From Branchipolynoe longqiensis (lineage: Eukaryota; Annelida; Polychaeta; Phyllodocida; Polynoidae), in the NCBI GenBank assembly GCA_030323885.1, contig CM059192.1:62365593-62429592 (forward strand): a stretch of 64,000 bases of DNA. Direction: 5' to 3'. Positions 1 through 9,930 of this stretch are shown here, piece after piece (within the stretch, counting starts at the first letter, position 1; every line of letters begins with the position of its first letter). A model generated the notes under the pieces. The model saw only the letters and a list, made by a program, of their open reading frames with translations. It did no database searches and was not told where the DNA came from. Position numbers and translations under genes: made by a program.

Positions 1-262
1 CAGTGCGCACTCATGGCGATTTTATAGTGCTGTCCCACTGGGAAACCAGGTGCCAGCACCATGACCCAATATCCCACTCAGTCACATTATCCTGACACTG
101 AGCCAACCAGTCCTTGCCATATCCTAATAATGGCGAGCGCCAGGCTAGGAAGCAACAAGTATCAATTTTTAAGTCATTGGTCTGACTCGACCAGGGTTCG
201 AACCCACGATATATCTACCAGCACGGGAGACGGACGCTCTAACTCATTCGGCCATCCCGTCT
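1..262 (-). mobile_element. tRNA-derived SINE, family 1, copy 1
   Basis: Read on the minus strand, the right end carries a tRNA-like head: an A-box-like TGGCCGAATGA near 243-257 and a perfect B box GGTTCGAACC near 193-204. A roughly 190-bp unrelated body follows. The body recurs with the same order of blocks at 39345-39610 and, truncated, at 63285-63425, all in one orientation. The internal pol III promoter looks preserved in this copy. The body resembles a SINE common in marine invertebrates; I cannot name the family from sequence alone. Confidence 0.7.
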
Positions 263-432
263 GGTCCATCTGGTCGGAAACAGTTGTTGGACATGCAGGC
301 GATGCACATTTGATTTTACGCTACATCAGGTAGATGGACACTTCGCATAAGTGTAATAAATGAGGATCGTTAAAAGTAAGTCAATGGTCCGTCAATGAAA
401 GACACACAAGGATTGCACGCTGCATTTTGAAC

Positions 433-710
433 GACCTCCCTAATAGTAATACCACCTCCCTTTCTTCCACCGACCTCCCTAATACCACCCGCCTTTTCTT
501 CCACCGACGTCCCTAATACCACTATCCTTTTCTTCCACCGACCTCCCTAATACCACCCTCATTTTCTTCCACCGACCTCCCTAATAGCACCATCCTTTTC
601 TTCCACCGACCTCCCTAATACCACCCTCCTTTTCTTCCACCGACCTCCCTAATACCACCATCCTTTTCTTCTACCGACCTCCCTAATACCACCCTCCTTT
701 TCTTACACCG
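433..710. repeat. 34-bp minisatellite, about 8 copies
   Basis: Head-to-tail units begin GACCTCCCTAATACCACC and end CTTTTCTTCCACC. The first unit is longer (about 39 bp). Units differ by a few substitutions. The pyrimidine-rich strand is the plus strand. Confidence 0.9.
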
Positions 711-1406
711 CCATCGTACCGCGGACCAACGAACACCTGGCACAGCGCCTGGCCACAGAATGAGCTCGGACTCGGCTCATTCTGAGCGACCCGTGTCAAC
801 GCTTCCACCCACCTCGTCTGACGCCGGCGGTCGCCGACAGGTGAGCGCTGGGACCAGCGTGTGCCCCCCGCTGTTGCCTGGTGGGGGCCCGCCGCCGGGA
901 GCGCCGGTCCCAGCGGGGGACATTCACCAACACATGATGGGCAGATGATGAGTACGTGAAATGACGGCCTAGACAGAGCCAACAACTCACTGTGAGGAAG
1001 TCATACAACAGCGAGGCTCTGACCAACACTGCTGCACCAGACCACACATTGTTAAAGGAAGCAGGCCACCTATGCATCGTGTGGAACCTCGACCAAACCA
1101 ACCTCTACAAACACTCACAGAAAGCTCACGGAGCTACGACTATCAAAATGCGCTGAGGTTGGCCCTCAAGCCGCGTCACCCATTGTTCTAACCCGCTGTG
1201 CGCCCGCCGGCGTAATCGCCCAGGTGACCTGAGAGCCGGCAGTGAGCCCCGAGTGACGGAAGGACGGGCAGGGAGCCGTGGGGCCTCTGCATCTTAGCGA
1301 AATGTTCGCGCGGACAGTAAAGGGGCGCCGGGAGGCGGGCGCGTCTGGGGTTAGCGGCAGCAGCTGGCTGTCGGGATGCCACGGGGCACAATAGGGGTAA
1401 TATGGC
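711..1406. other. Unassigned, moderately GC-rich sequence
   Basis: Short open frames on both strands show no recognisable domain or codon signature. I see no RNA gene, repeat or TIR pair here. Confidence 0.4.
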
Positions 1407-1452
1407 GTGTTGGTGGTGGTGGTGGTGGTGGGGGGGGGGGGGGGGGGGGGGG
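1407..1452. repeat. GGT microsatellite running into a poly-G tract
   Basis: About seven GGT units merge into more than 20 consecutive G. This is a strong G-quadruplex candidate on the plus strand and probably length-variable. It creates spurious glycine/histidine frames. Confidence 0.9.
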
Positions 1453-1702
1453 CACACAGCGAGCGGCAAGGGGGGCGGGGGGATCCAACACGACCGCGGA
1501 CCACGACGCACAGGTGGCCGGCTGCCTGCACCGGCCAGAAAGTCACCGACAGGGAGCATCACGCATCACGTGTTGTTTGTGATCTCAAGGCCACCGTTGC
1601 CATGCCAGCACCCCATAATGACACGTACAGGTGGCGGGCTAATGATGAGGCAATCACACGCTGACGACGTTTGCTTTCTTCATCTTTTGTGGCCTTACTC
1701 GG

Positions 1703-2283
1703 CACAATGGCCACCCCACCCGCCACCTGTAAACCCAGGCCACCCCATCCGCCTTTTGTAGACATGCCCACCCCACCCGGCACCTGTAAACCCAGGCCAC
1801 CCCACCCGCATTCTGTAGACAGGCCCACCCCACTCAGCACCTGTAAACCCAGGCCACCCCACCCGCCTTCTGTAGACATCCCCCCCCCCCCCACCCAGCA
1901 CCTATAAACCCAGGCCACCCCACCCGCCTTCTGTAGACAGGCCCACCCCACCTGGCACCTGTAAACCATGGCCACCCCACCCGCCTTCTGTAGACAGCCC
2001 CCCCCCCCCCCCCCAGCACCTATAAACCCAGGCCACCCCATCCGGCCTCTGTAGACAGGCTCACCCCACCCACCTCCTGTATACAGACCCACCCCCACCC
2101 GCCTCCTGTAGACAGAACCACCCCACCCGGCTCCTGTAGACAGAACTACCCCACCCGGCTCCTGTATACAGACCCACCCCACCCGCCTCCTGTATACAGA
2201 ACCACCCCACCAACCTCCTGTAGACAGGCCCACCCCACCCGCCTCCTGTAGACAGAACCACCCCACCTGGCACCTGTAGACCC
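1703..2283. repeat. 27-30 bp minisatellite with two alternating unit types
   Basis: Units share CCACCCCACCCG. They end either CACCTGTAAACCCAGG or CTTCTGTAGACAGG; the two types alternate through the first half, and only the second type expands after about 2050. Two units contain long C runs (about 1881-1893 and 1996-2012). A 235-codon minus-strand frame rich in Gly/Trp is only the translated repeat. Confidence 0.85.
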
Positions 2284-2829
2284 GGGGAGCGCTGCCTCAC
2301 CACGGCGGGCAGTGCCTGCTCCTGGGACGGTTTGCGGTCACATTGCGCCTAACAGTGACACATTGATGTGGCGGTAGAGTGGATGATGCTGCACCCACAA
2401 CGAGACCGCCTCCTGCCGACACTAGAACTGCACACGGACACTGATCACGCAAATATTTCTTTTATTGTTTGTAAGCAGTGGACTTTCCGTGCAAAGGGCG
2501 AATGGCAATCGACTTATCCAGTTAATTCATGAAGTGGGAATCGCTGGTTACCGAGAACTACACACTGGCAAACCAGGAAATAATCATCAAGACATCAATG
2601 GCAATTACATTAGCAAAATAAAGGTAACTCGAATAAAGGATTATCATTGATTTAATCCAGCAATTATGCATCGCATGTCCGTTATCAAAGAGGATTTATT
2701 CATGAATTCAGTCACGGCCAATAGGGTTGACCATCAACTTCCTGGTCTCCTGTCTCTTGAGACGAGTTCTGGGATCCTCATCCTTCCCCAGAACAGTCAG
2801 AGCACAGCTCACCCTGACGGATCCGACGA
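2284..2829. other. Unassigned unique sequence
   Basis: No repeat, TIR or coding signal recognised between the minisatellite and the AT microsatellite. Confidence 0.4.
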
Positions 2830-2910
2830 GGTATATACATACATTATATATATATTATATATATGTATATATTAATATGTATATATATATTTATATATAT
2901 ATATATAAAT
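2830..2910. repeat. TA-rich microsatellite
   Basis: Imperfect (TA)n with occasional CA and TT interruptions. It abuts the inverted-repeat unit that follows. Confidence 0.85.
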
Positions 2911-3230
2911 ATAGTATAGTTATACAAATCTTACCTGGGTACAGATGATGGATAACTGTTGTTTTCCCGAGGTACAAGCCTTGGATAGTCGTCGCCTAGG
3001 GGGAAGGAAGCACATCCGGGTCCAGCAATCTTTACCTACTTATTCAGGATAAAAGTGATCTTAAACTTATATGGATACTTCAATGTTTTCGTCTTGGCAC
3101 AAGCAAACATGATAGTCATGGTAGGGTTGGGTGGGTGGGCCCTAGCCCATGACTATCCGAGGCTTGTACCCTGGGAAAACAACAGTTATCCATCATCTGT
3201 ACCCAGGTAAGATTTGTATAACTATACTAT
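2911..3230. mobile_element. 320-bp inverted-repeat unit related to DIRS-type termini
   Basis: The arms 2911-2990 and 3151-3230 are reverse complements over 80 bp with about three mismatches, separated by 160 bp. Just inside the left arm, 3002-3030 (GGAAGCACATCC..TCCAGCAAT) matches the sequence just inside the right terminal repeat of the large retroelement (complement of about 11910-11942). The unit therefore looks like the two termini of a second, related DIRS-like subfamily brought together, or a non-autonomous derivative. It directly abuts the left terminal repeat at 3229. Confidence 0.6.
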
Positions 3231-3270
3231 TTCACCTTGGTACTAAGCCTCAGGCTACTCGTAGCCGAGG
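3229..3270. repeat. Left inverted terminal repeat of the DIRS-like element
   Basis: Contains ACTAAGCCTCAGGCTAC and matches the reverse complement of 11947-11988 at 39 of 42 positions. Internally it forms a perfect small hairpin, GGCTAC-TC-GTAGCC. Confidence 0.85.
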
Positions 3271-3416
3271 GAGACCTTTACGTAACTTCATTTTTCTCCT
3301 TAATATTCATTCTTATTTCCGTAAACATCAGTATCAAACACAATGTACTTTAAACTTCTCACCTGTCTTGTTAATTGGTGAGTAAGCGTGTCGCTAGGCC
3401 ACTTGACATTTTTTAG

Positions 3417-3922
3417 TCATTTGTTGTAATGTTTTGCAAATGATCTACCCATCTTCCAGCCTGCATGAGCTAGGATTCTCTTCACTGAAATTCCTAGTTG
3501 TCTTGCCTTTGAGACCATAGCTCCTCTTGTTGAATGGGAAGCGTACCATCCAGTATTGATGCCTGCTTCCTTAAGTACCTTAATGGTCCATCTTGCGAGT
3601 GTCTCTCGAGATCACTTTATGTGGTTTAATAAAGCTCACCAAAAGCTGTCTTGAATTTCATATTCCCTTTGTCTTGGATATATAAGCCCTAATGGCTGAC
3701 ACTACACAAATTCGTCGATCATCAGGAAAACTGGTCACATTTACTGTGGACATGGGCTGCCCTGTGCGGTTTGATTTCAGTAATTGATCTAAATCAAACA
3801 TTGCCTCCTTTCTGTCAATTTCCAGTCCCTCTAGAGACAAAGCTACTATTGTCTGTCATCAATGGCCTGTTAGAACTGCTAACTTAAATCCTAGTTCCTT
3901 AATACCAAAATGACTATTACTA
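3417..3922 (-). pseudogene. Tyrosine recombinase, C-terminal half (element B), broken
   Basis: On the minus strand the frame gives the catalytic core of a DIRS-type recombinase: DRRICVVSAIRAY near 3690, then HSTRGAMVSKARQLG with the H-x-x-R motif, a following GW, and a terminal HYNK carrying the candidate nucleophile Tyr just before the stop at 3417-3419. At 3856-3861 two consecutive TGA codons stand where the first catalytic Arg (family pattern TGQRxQT) is expected, so the enzyme is dead. The upstream half continues at 5183-5646, beyond an inserted LINE. AT-rich codon use differs from module A. Confidence 0.8.
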
Positions 3923-3933
3923 GGCCAAGACTT

Positions 3934-5182
3934 CAATCAATCAATCAATAGTTCCATCCTCTAGTCGAGGGTTGGATGCAATGGTTCTCCACTTGTCCCG
4001 ATGTTGTGCTGTTCTGATAGACTGTGAATAATTCAAGCCTGTCCACTGTGAAATATTTGTAAACCATGATGTTCTTGGTCTCCCTCTCCCTCTGCTGCCA
4101 TTCACCTTCCCTTCCAACAATGTACGGTATATTGAACTCTGACGAATGATGTGGCCAAAATAAATAAGTTTCTTTGTCTGTATAGTGGCAAACAAGCTTT
4201 TCTTATTTTAAATTTTTCTGAGAACTTCTTTGTTGGTGATCTTCTTTGTCCATGATATTTTCATCATCCTTCGATAAGTCCACATCTCAAATGCTGCTAA
4301 ACGTTTGTACATTTTCTTAGAGATTGTCCATGTCTCTGCCCCATACATTAGAGTAGACCACACATAACACTGAAGAATACACTTCCTTGTTTGTATTAAT
4401 ATCTTACTTGATGTTAACACTCTATTCATTTTGGAGAATGTTGTTCGGGCTATTGTTATCCTTCTTTTAATTTCTTCCTCACATCTCCCATCATTTGTAA
4501 TCTTTTGTCCGAGATATATGAATTCGGATACTTGTTCTATGTTTGTGCCATCTATGGTTATATTGACATTTGGTTTATCTGTCTTTTTACTTATAAGGTT
4601 TCAAGGTTATTATTGCCGGAAGTGATAGTGAGGATAAGCTCTCACTACCTATAAAGTACTTTCTCATGGCATGCGTATCAAACAGCCTCTGATAACCAAG
4701 TCCAACTCCCGGCCTTCACGAGGCGAAACTGTTTCTACTGACGGGAGAAGGGGCAAAGGCAGGATCTCTGGCGCCTCAAAACCAGATGCTTCGGGCAGGT
4801 GGGGCTCGTCAATCTTGGCTGACTGCTCATCTAGGAGAAGGTAAACTCTGATTTAAAACCCCTGCTGCCGTGCGGCTAGTCCCATTTATGGGAAGACCAG
4901 AAGTTGGTAGTGCACACCAGCGGCCATACCGACTCAATTGTCGGCCTAAACTAAGTGCGGTGCACATCAACTTTGTTGGTGTGGTCAGGGGATGTCACCC
5001 CTTCAAGTGCATGAAGACTGGAGCAGCAGATGAGTTAGAAGATCAATAGCTTTGAAGGTGTAACAGCAAGATGATGTGGCTCATCAGGGCACACTCTGAC
5101 AAAGATGAGTAAGTGGCCAGTCACCTTGGAAAGGAAGGGGAACCTACCAAGTATTTACCCATAGTAAGCAATGGTAATTAAT
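3934..5182 (-). mobile_element. RTE-like LINE fragment inserted in the recombinase gene
   Basis: The copy is flanked by an 11-bp direct repeat GGCCAAGACTT (3923-3933 and 5183-5193). On the minus strand 4430-4600 encodes EFIYLGQKITNDGRC. 4208-4429 encodes CYVWSTLMYGAETWT and EMWTYRRMMKISWT, and 3941-4195 encodes YFGHIIRQ and GRGRPRTSW. These are typical of the region after the RT palm in RTE-group elements. The stop codon lies inside a short (TTGA)n tail at about 3934-3950, and such a minimal 3' UTR with a tetranucleotide tail fits RTE. The part from 4630 to 5182 shows no frame I recognise, so the copy is truncated or rearranged at its 5' end and lacks endonuclease and palm. Confidence 0.8.
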
Positions 5183-5646
5183 GGCCAAGACTTAAACAAC
5201 TTAAATATTATTGATACATCCCAAAATCTGTTATATTTTGGTTTCGATGGGTTTCTTTCATAAACCGACCTTAAAAACGAATGTATCACCTGGTGTTTTC
5301 CAATCGTTTGTCCATCTACTCTTGGTAGAATAATAGACAATGCACATCTGGCTGCATTAGTTGCACCAAACCCTAATCCTTCATCTTCTAGCATTCTTAA
5401 AAATCTGACTACATGGGCTATTGTATGCTTTAATGGCTTAACTTTCTTAATCAAACAATGAAGTCCCCACTTCTTCAAATAACTAGTATACAATTTAACT
5501 GTTCCTTTCCTCCAGGTATGTGAAATCAGCCTTTGTTGGGTAATTTTGTCTAAGCTAAATTGCTCTAAATTTTTGTTAAAAAAAGGAATGCCAGCAGGGG
5601 TGTCGTTGACACGTCTCCATGGGTTGTTAGCGGCCCTTGATGTCAT
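5183..5646 (-). pseudogene. Tyrosine recombinase, N-terminal half (element B)
   Basis: A 154-codon stretch before the LINE insertion. It encodes the SAM-like DNA-binding domain of a DIRS-type recombinase: TWRKGTVKLYTSYLKKWG, then a segment ending FWDVSIIFKLFKSWP at the target duplication. The reading frame can be followed on the other side of the insertion (3922 downward), showing that one gene was interrupted. The open frame extends upstream of the Met at 5646 to about 5735 without an obvious start. Confidence 0.75.
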
Positions 5647-5836
5647 AAGTTTCTCCTTGCTCTTGGGAATCTGAGACTGTCTCTTGCTTCCAATGACAGA
5701 AGTATATGTATATAGTGGGTCTTTATTACACGGAAGAACTCAATGAACGTTATACAGTTTTGGTCAGTAAGAAGCCAGATCAGTCTCTCTCGTCATCTCG
5801 GGTCAGCTCTGATGGTGAGCTCCCGGACTCGAACCC

Positions 5837-6706
5837 TCAGCCAATTACAAGGAGGGGCGGGACGGAGCGTATCTGGGCCTTAGGGACATAGGTATGTACT
5901 GCAGCTGATGACCATGAGCCAAGCTCCATAATCTCTCGTAGTGACCCGCCTGCCGCGGCACAAGCCTGTGCCCCTCCCCGCCTGAGGCTGTGGAGAGTGT
6001 ATGCCTGGGGGTGTGCATGGCCGGTCGCCGCCAGGGAAAGGCGCAGTGTGGCGAGCAAGGCGTAGGCCGTCAGTGGTGATCCTTCTCGGAGGAGAAAGGC
6101 CGGCCCTTCTAGTGGGGGCCTTTGTAACCTCACGTAGCTGGTCCAGGCTGCCACTGGGCAGCAGGCTGACCGAGGGAGAGGAGGGAGTAGCACTGTGTAT
6201 GCTTCACCGGGCCTCCAGCGAGTCTTAGTGGAGCGGACCATAACAATGAGTCCTTCCGACGTAGTGGTGATGTCGCTGCGTTTGAGCGTGTGGCCCTGGT
6301 CGGAGTGGGCGTGGCTGGTGACGAGGTTCCCTTGTCTGAGTAGGGTATTGTATCCTATCAGTATTGCGGCCACTATAACGGCTGCGTTGGGTCCTATAGT
6401 TGCAAGGTGCCTCACCACCCGTTTAATGCTGTTCGGTGTCAGAGGGGGTGCTTGTGAGGTGACATGAGTGGAGAGCCTGAGTACACCCCTCTTCATCAAC
6501 GTGACATGGTATGAATCAAAGCCAGAGGTGACACCACCAAAGAGGAGGACCCAAGTCCTGGCCCCACTCAGGTAGTTGAGCACGGTGCCTGGTGCGTTTA
6601 GGGTATCGTTGAGGTGAAGGATGTATGCTAATAGATCATACTGCGCCGGCGCCAGGGGATCGAAGTTTTGCCTGTATGCGAACTGGATGTATTTCTTCGT
6701 CTGCAC
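5837..6706 (-). CDS. Tyrosine recombinase of module A, catalytically complete
   Basis: An uninterrupted frame of 289 codons from the Met at 6706; in-frame recombinase-like sequence (RLHERLLEVYTAGLALG) continues upstream to about 6835, so this Met is not necessarily the true start. Residues 1-90 form the N-terminal SAM-like fold. The catalytic set is present: Arg124 (LLRQGN), Lys161, His239-x-x-Arg242 (HSLRR), Trp265 and Tyr273 (HTYVP). This is the signature of DIRS/Ngaro-type recombinases that integrate circular cDNA. The sequence is GC-rich, unlike the AT-rich recombinase of element B. It overlaps or abuts the RT frame at 6830, the order expected for RT then recombinase. It may be the only enzyme in the window that could still fold. 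Confidence 0.85.
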   Translation of the reverse strand: MQTKKYIQFAYRQNFDPLAPAQYDLLAYILHLNDTLNAPGTVLNYLSGARTWVLLFGGVTSGFDSYHVTLMKRGVLRLSTHVTSQAPPLTPNSIKRVVRHLATIGPNAAVIVAAILIGYNTLLRQGNLVTSHAHSDQGHTLKRSDITTTSEGLIVMVRSTKTRWRPGEAYTVLLPPLPRSACCPVAAWTSYVRLQRPPLEGPAFLLREGSPLTAYALLATLRLSLAATGHAHPQAYTLHSLRRGGAQACAAAGGSLREIMELGSWSSAAVHTYVPKAQIRSVPPLLVIG

Positions 6707-6829
6707 AGATTTGTTCTTCCAAGTCCCCAGAGCCAGGCCAGCAGTGTAGACCTCAAGCAGTCGTTCGTGCAGGCGGGGAGGGTAACCTGGGGACAGAGAG
6801 CCAAGTAAATGCGATGTACCCAGGCTATC

Positions 6830-8014
6830 CTACAATCCTACAGTGAAGACATCATCAAATTTAACTACCCGTTCAGTTAAGTTGAGGCTACGTGTCATGC
6901 ATACAGCCCTAGCGTTAAGTGCAGCGTCTGTGGTTCTCCGACTTACGGCATCTGCAAGGACCAGGTCTTTGCCCGGCTTATGAAGTATCTCGATTTGGCA
7001 ACAGTTTGTGGCAGCAAATAGCCAGATTTCCCTGGCGCATGCCGTAAGGACCCGATCTTTACCAGCGCCGGATGAAAGGACTTGCTGGCTTGCTGAGTTA
7101 TCAGTGTTGATAATGATTTTGTAGTCTTCAGGGCTGCTGGGGGCGAGAGTCCTCATTGCCACGAGGAGGTTTATAGCCTCCAGGTGCGCGATGTTTGTAT
7201 GTCTGCGTATCATGTGGTCCGGGTAGGTTTGGGAGTAGAAGTATTCTTTCGAGAAGGCACCCCTGGCGACGAGCGAAGAATCACACTCTATCACCCAGGT
7301 TTCCTTCTCAACAGGCTTGAGTAGCACTATCCCATTCGATCGTTCGGCGAACCGAAGGAACCATTCAACGTCGTTGAGGAGGTCCTTGCGTACATCGTGT
7401 TTGCCGTTATGTGGGGCGGCCCGGAGTGCAGAGAGGATTCGTGACATGAACCTCCTGGCGGGCTCCACACACTTTGCTATGTGTTGGAGCCTGCCTACCA
7501 GTGTCTGGAGATCCCTCCTTGAGGCCTTCTTTTTGTTCGTCCAGTTCTGACACTCGGTCAGCGTTTCGTTGAGCTTGTCAGTGGGGATGGTCACTGTCAT
7601 GGTCTCTGAGGATATCACAAATCCAAGCCACGCGAGTGTCTTTGTGGGCGGCACACACTTGCCTGGCGAGAGGGTGAGCCCAAGAGTCGCTGCTAGCTCG
7701 GTGAAGCCATCGTATGCTGCCTGGGCCCCGCTGTGGTTTTGGGCCACGCCCACAAAGTCATCCAGGTAGCAGTGCATGTGATGCCCCTTCTTCCGTAGTA
7801 GGTAGACCAGGGCATTGGTCATCCTGGCGCATGCCAGTGAGGACATTCTACATCCGAAGGCAGGAGCTATGTCGGTGTAATGGCTGCCGTTGAGTGTGAT
7901 GCCAAGCAGAGGGGTAGACAAGGGGCATGTGCGAAGCTGCCTGTAAGCACGGGCAAGGTCCGCGCACCACAGGTAGCAGTCCGAGCCCAGGCGCGCCACC
8001 TCATTATCCATGTT
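6830..8014 (-). pseudogene. RT-RNase H of module A, 5'-truncated
   Basis: The open frame begins at a Met at 8128, but homology to DIRS/Ngaro reverse transcriptases starts only at about 8014; the first 38 codons are junction filler. In frame-residue numbering: motif A Asp57 (CADLARAYRQL), YLDD at 121-124, thumb/connection about 170-260, then RNase H with Asp283 (ECDSS), Glu317 (HLEAINL), Asp343 (NTDNS) and Asp393 (LADAVSR). Palm and RNase H catalytic residues are intact, but the fingers domain before motif A is missing, so the product is unlikely to be active. The stop at 6830 is followed at once by the recombinase region. Confidence 0.85.
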
Positions 8015-8140
8015 AAAGGACTCCCCAGAAGTCCTTTTGGCTTCTGGGGAGTGAACTCCCTCTTGAAGGGGTGATTTCCGCCATTCCAGCTGTCGTCCTT
8101 TCATGCTGTTGAGCCCAGTTCCTATCATGACTCCTATAGA
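8015..8140. other. Patchwork junction between modules A and B
   Basis: This stretch is built of short copies of other parts of element B. 8039-8090 duplicates 9956-10007 (52 bp, from gag). The next 11 bases (TGTCGTCCTTT) match about 10102-10112. 8101-8122 duplicates about 8531-8552 (RNase H region), and 8124-8139 resembles 9013-9027. 8022-8032 (CTCCCCAGAAG) is an inverted copy of 8041-8051. Serial templated insertions of this kind point to template switching during reverse transcription or error-prone end joining. Confidence 0.7.
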
Positions 8141-9926
8141 AGTCTATAGTGGTTCTGTCTATAGGAGGCGGGTGAATAGTGTCCCATTCCCGCACTATCA
8201 GAATTGAGTGTGTGCGATCCATTCTGATCTTCGTGGCCACTCTGCTGATAATGCTGAATGGTGGGAATATATAATAGAATTTGTTATTCCAAACCAGAGA
8301 AAAAGCATCCACTCACCAAGCATGTGTTTCTGGATGCCAAGATACATATTTAGATATCTTGTAATTGTTTCGTGATGCAAACAAGTCTACTTGAGGTGTT
8401 CCCCATTTAAAACAAATCTGTTCAAATGTTGTCACTCAATGACCATTCCAAATGATCATGAAAATGGTGACTTTTCCTGTCTGTAAAGGTGTTCTGACTA
8501 CCTGGAATATGCGCCACTGTTAGCCATATCTCATGCTGTTGAGCCCAGTTCCAAATTAATTTGGTGAGCTGGTTACAAAGTTTGGACCTAGTCCCTCCCA
8601 TGTTATGAATGTAAGCCATTGCTGTAGTGTTATCTGTCAACACTCTGACATGAAACTTTGGTATGCACACTAAGCTGCATAAACCTAAATAAATTACTCT
8701 AAGTTCTATCACATTAATATGATCAGAAATTTCATCATCCAACCAACGTCCTCCAGTTGCTTGATGGGTCTCTATGAGCACCCCATCCCTCTAAGGACGC
8801 ATCTGTCGTAACAATAGTGTTAGGTTCCCCCATTCTAATGGGTTTCGGAGAAGAATTAATGTTTGCATACCACCACATAATATCTCCTAATCCTTCTGTT
8901 GAAAGTCATTTTCCTTTCAAAATTACCTTTTGTACACGCTAAGCTGAATTCTTATCTATTTATAGTGATTTAATATGAGCTTTTCCATATAGAACAGCTG
9001 GAGCATAGGCTATCATGACTCCTATTAAAACCGCAACCTGCCTAATCTTAGGCATCTTTAATTGCAACAATTGGTCTGCTGTAGTGATAAACTTCTGTAG
9101 TTTCTGTTGTGTTAGTGAAACGGTCATATCCTGTGTGTTTAACAGGAAACCCAAACATTTTAAACTTTTGGTTGGAGTAAAAACTGACTTCTTGTCATGA
9201 ATGTAAAAACCCAACTTAGTGAATGTTGTGCACAAATCATTGACTGCTCTTTGACAGTCTGTCTTTGTTTGGGCCACAAACTAGGAATAGTCAATATATG
9301 GCAACATTAAATGTCCTTTTCTAGCCATAAGCGAAAATATTGGTTTCAACAATTTAGTAAATAAACGGGGGGCACAAGATAAAAACCATTTGGCATACAG
9401 GTGAACTCATAGAGTTGATCGTTCCAAACAAAATGCAGAAATTTCCTATCTGGTTTGTAAATAGGAAGCGTATAACATGCATCTCTGAGATCCACACTGG
9501 CAATCCAGGAACATTTTGTAACTAAATCCCTAGCCGTTTCGAGAGAAAACATCTTGAAATGTTTATATTGAACCAATTTGTTTAGCCTTGTTAAGTCTAA
9601 AATCATTCTGACATCCCCATTTGGCTTGGGTCATGAAAATATGTTGGAAACAAATTCACCTGTCACATGAACGGCTGGCTCAATAATTCCTTTATGACAA
9701 ACCTCCAATACTTGTTCATTTAAGGCTTCTCTCCCTTTAACATCAAATCTATACGGAAAAAGGAATTCTTTCCTGAATTGGGTCTTCCATAAACGGAATC
9801 CGAATCCCTTCCACAATGCTAAAAATGGCCAATTATCAGTAATTTCTCTCCATTCCCTGGAATAATTTGGAATATTCCCTGCCTGGAATTTGCTTACAGG
9901 TGTGGAGACGGGGAGTTTGTGTAGAA
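8140..9926 (-). pseudogene. RT-RNase H of element B, decayed
   Basis: Successive minus-strand frames give all parts of a DIRS-type reverse transcriptase. The fingers are at 9631-9816. Palm motif A is at 9346-9606 (WIASVDLRDACYTLPIY). The connection is at 8960-9277 (KCLGFLLNTQDM). RNase H is at 8422-8781 (LTDNTTAMAYIHNMGG; AHIPGSQN), and the DIRS-specific C-terminal block is at about 8150-8400 (VDAFSLVWNNKFYYIFPP). The catalytic Y-x-D-D is now YIDY followed by a stop (about 9284-9298). Frames are broken by several shifts and stops. It is AT-rich and clearly older than module A. Confidence 0.85.
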
Positions 9927-9930
9927 ACCT

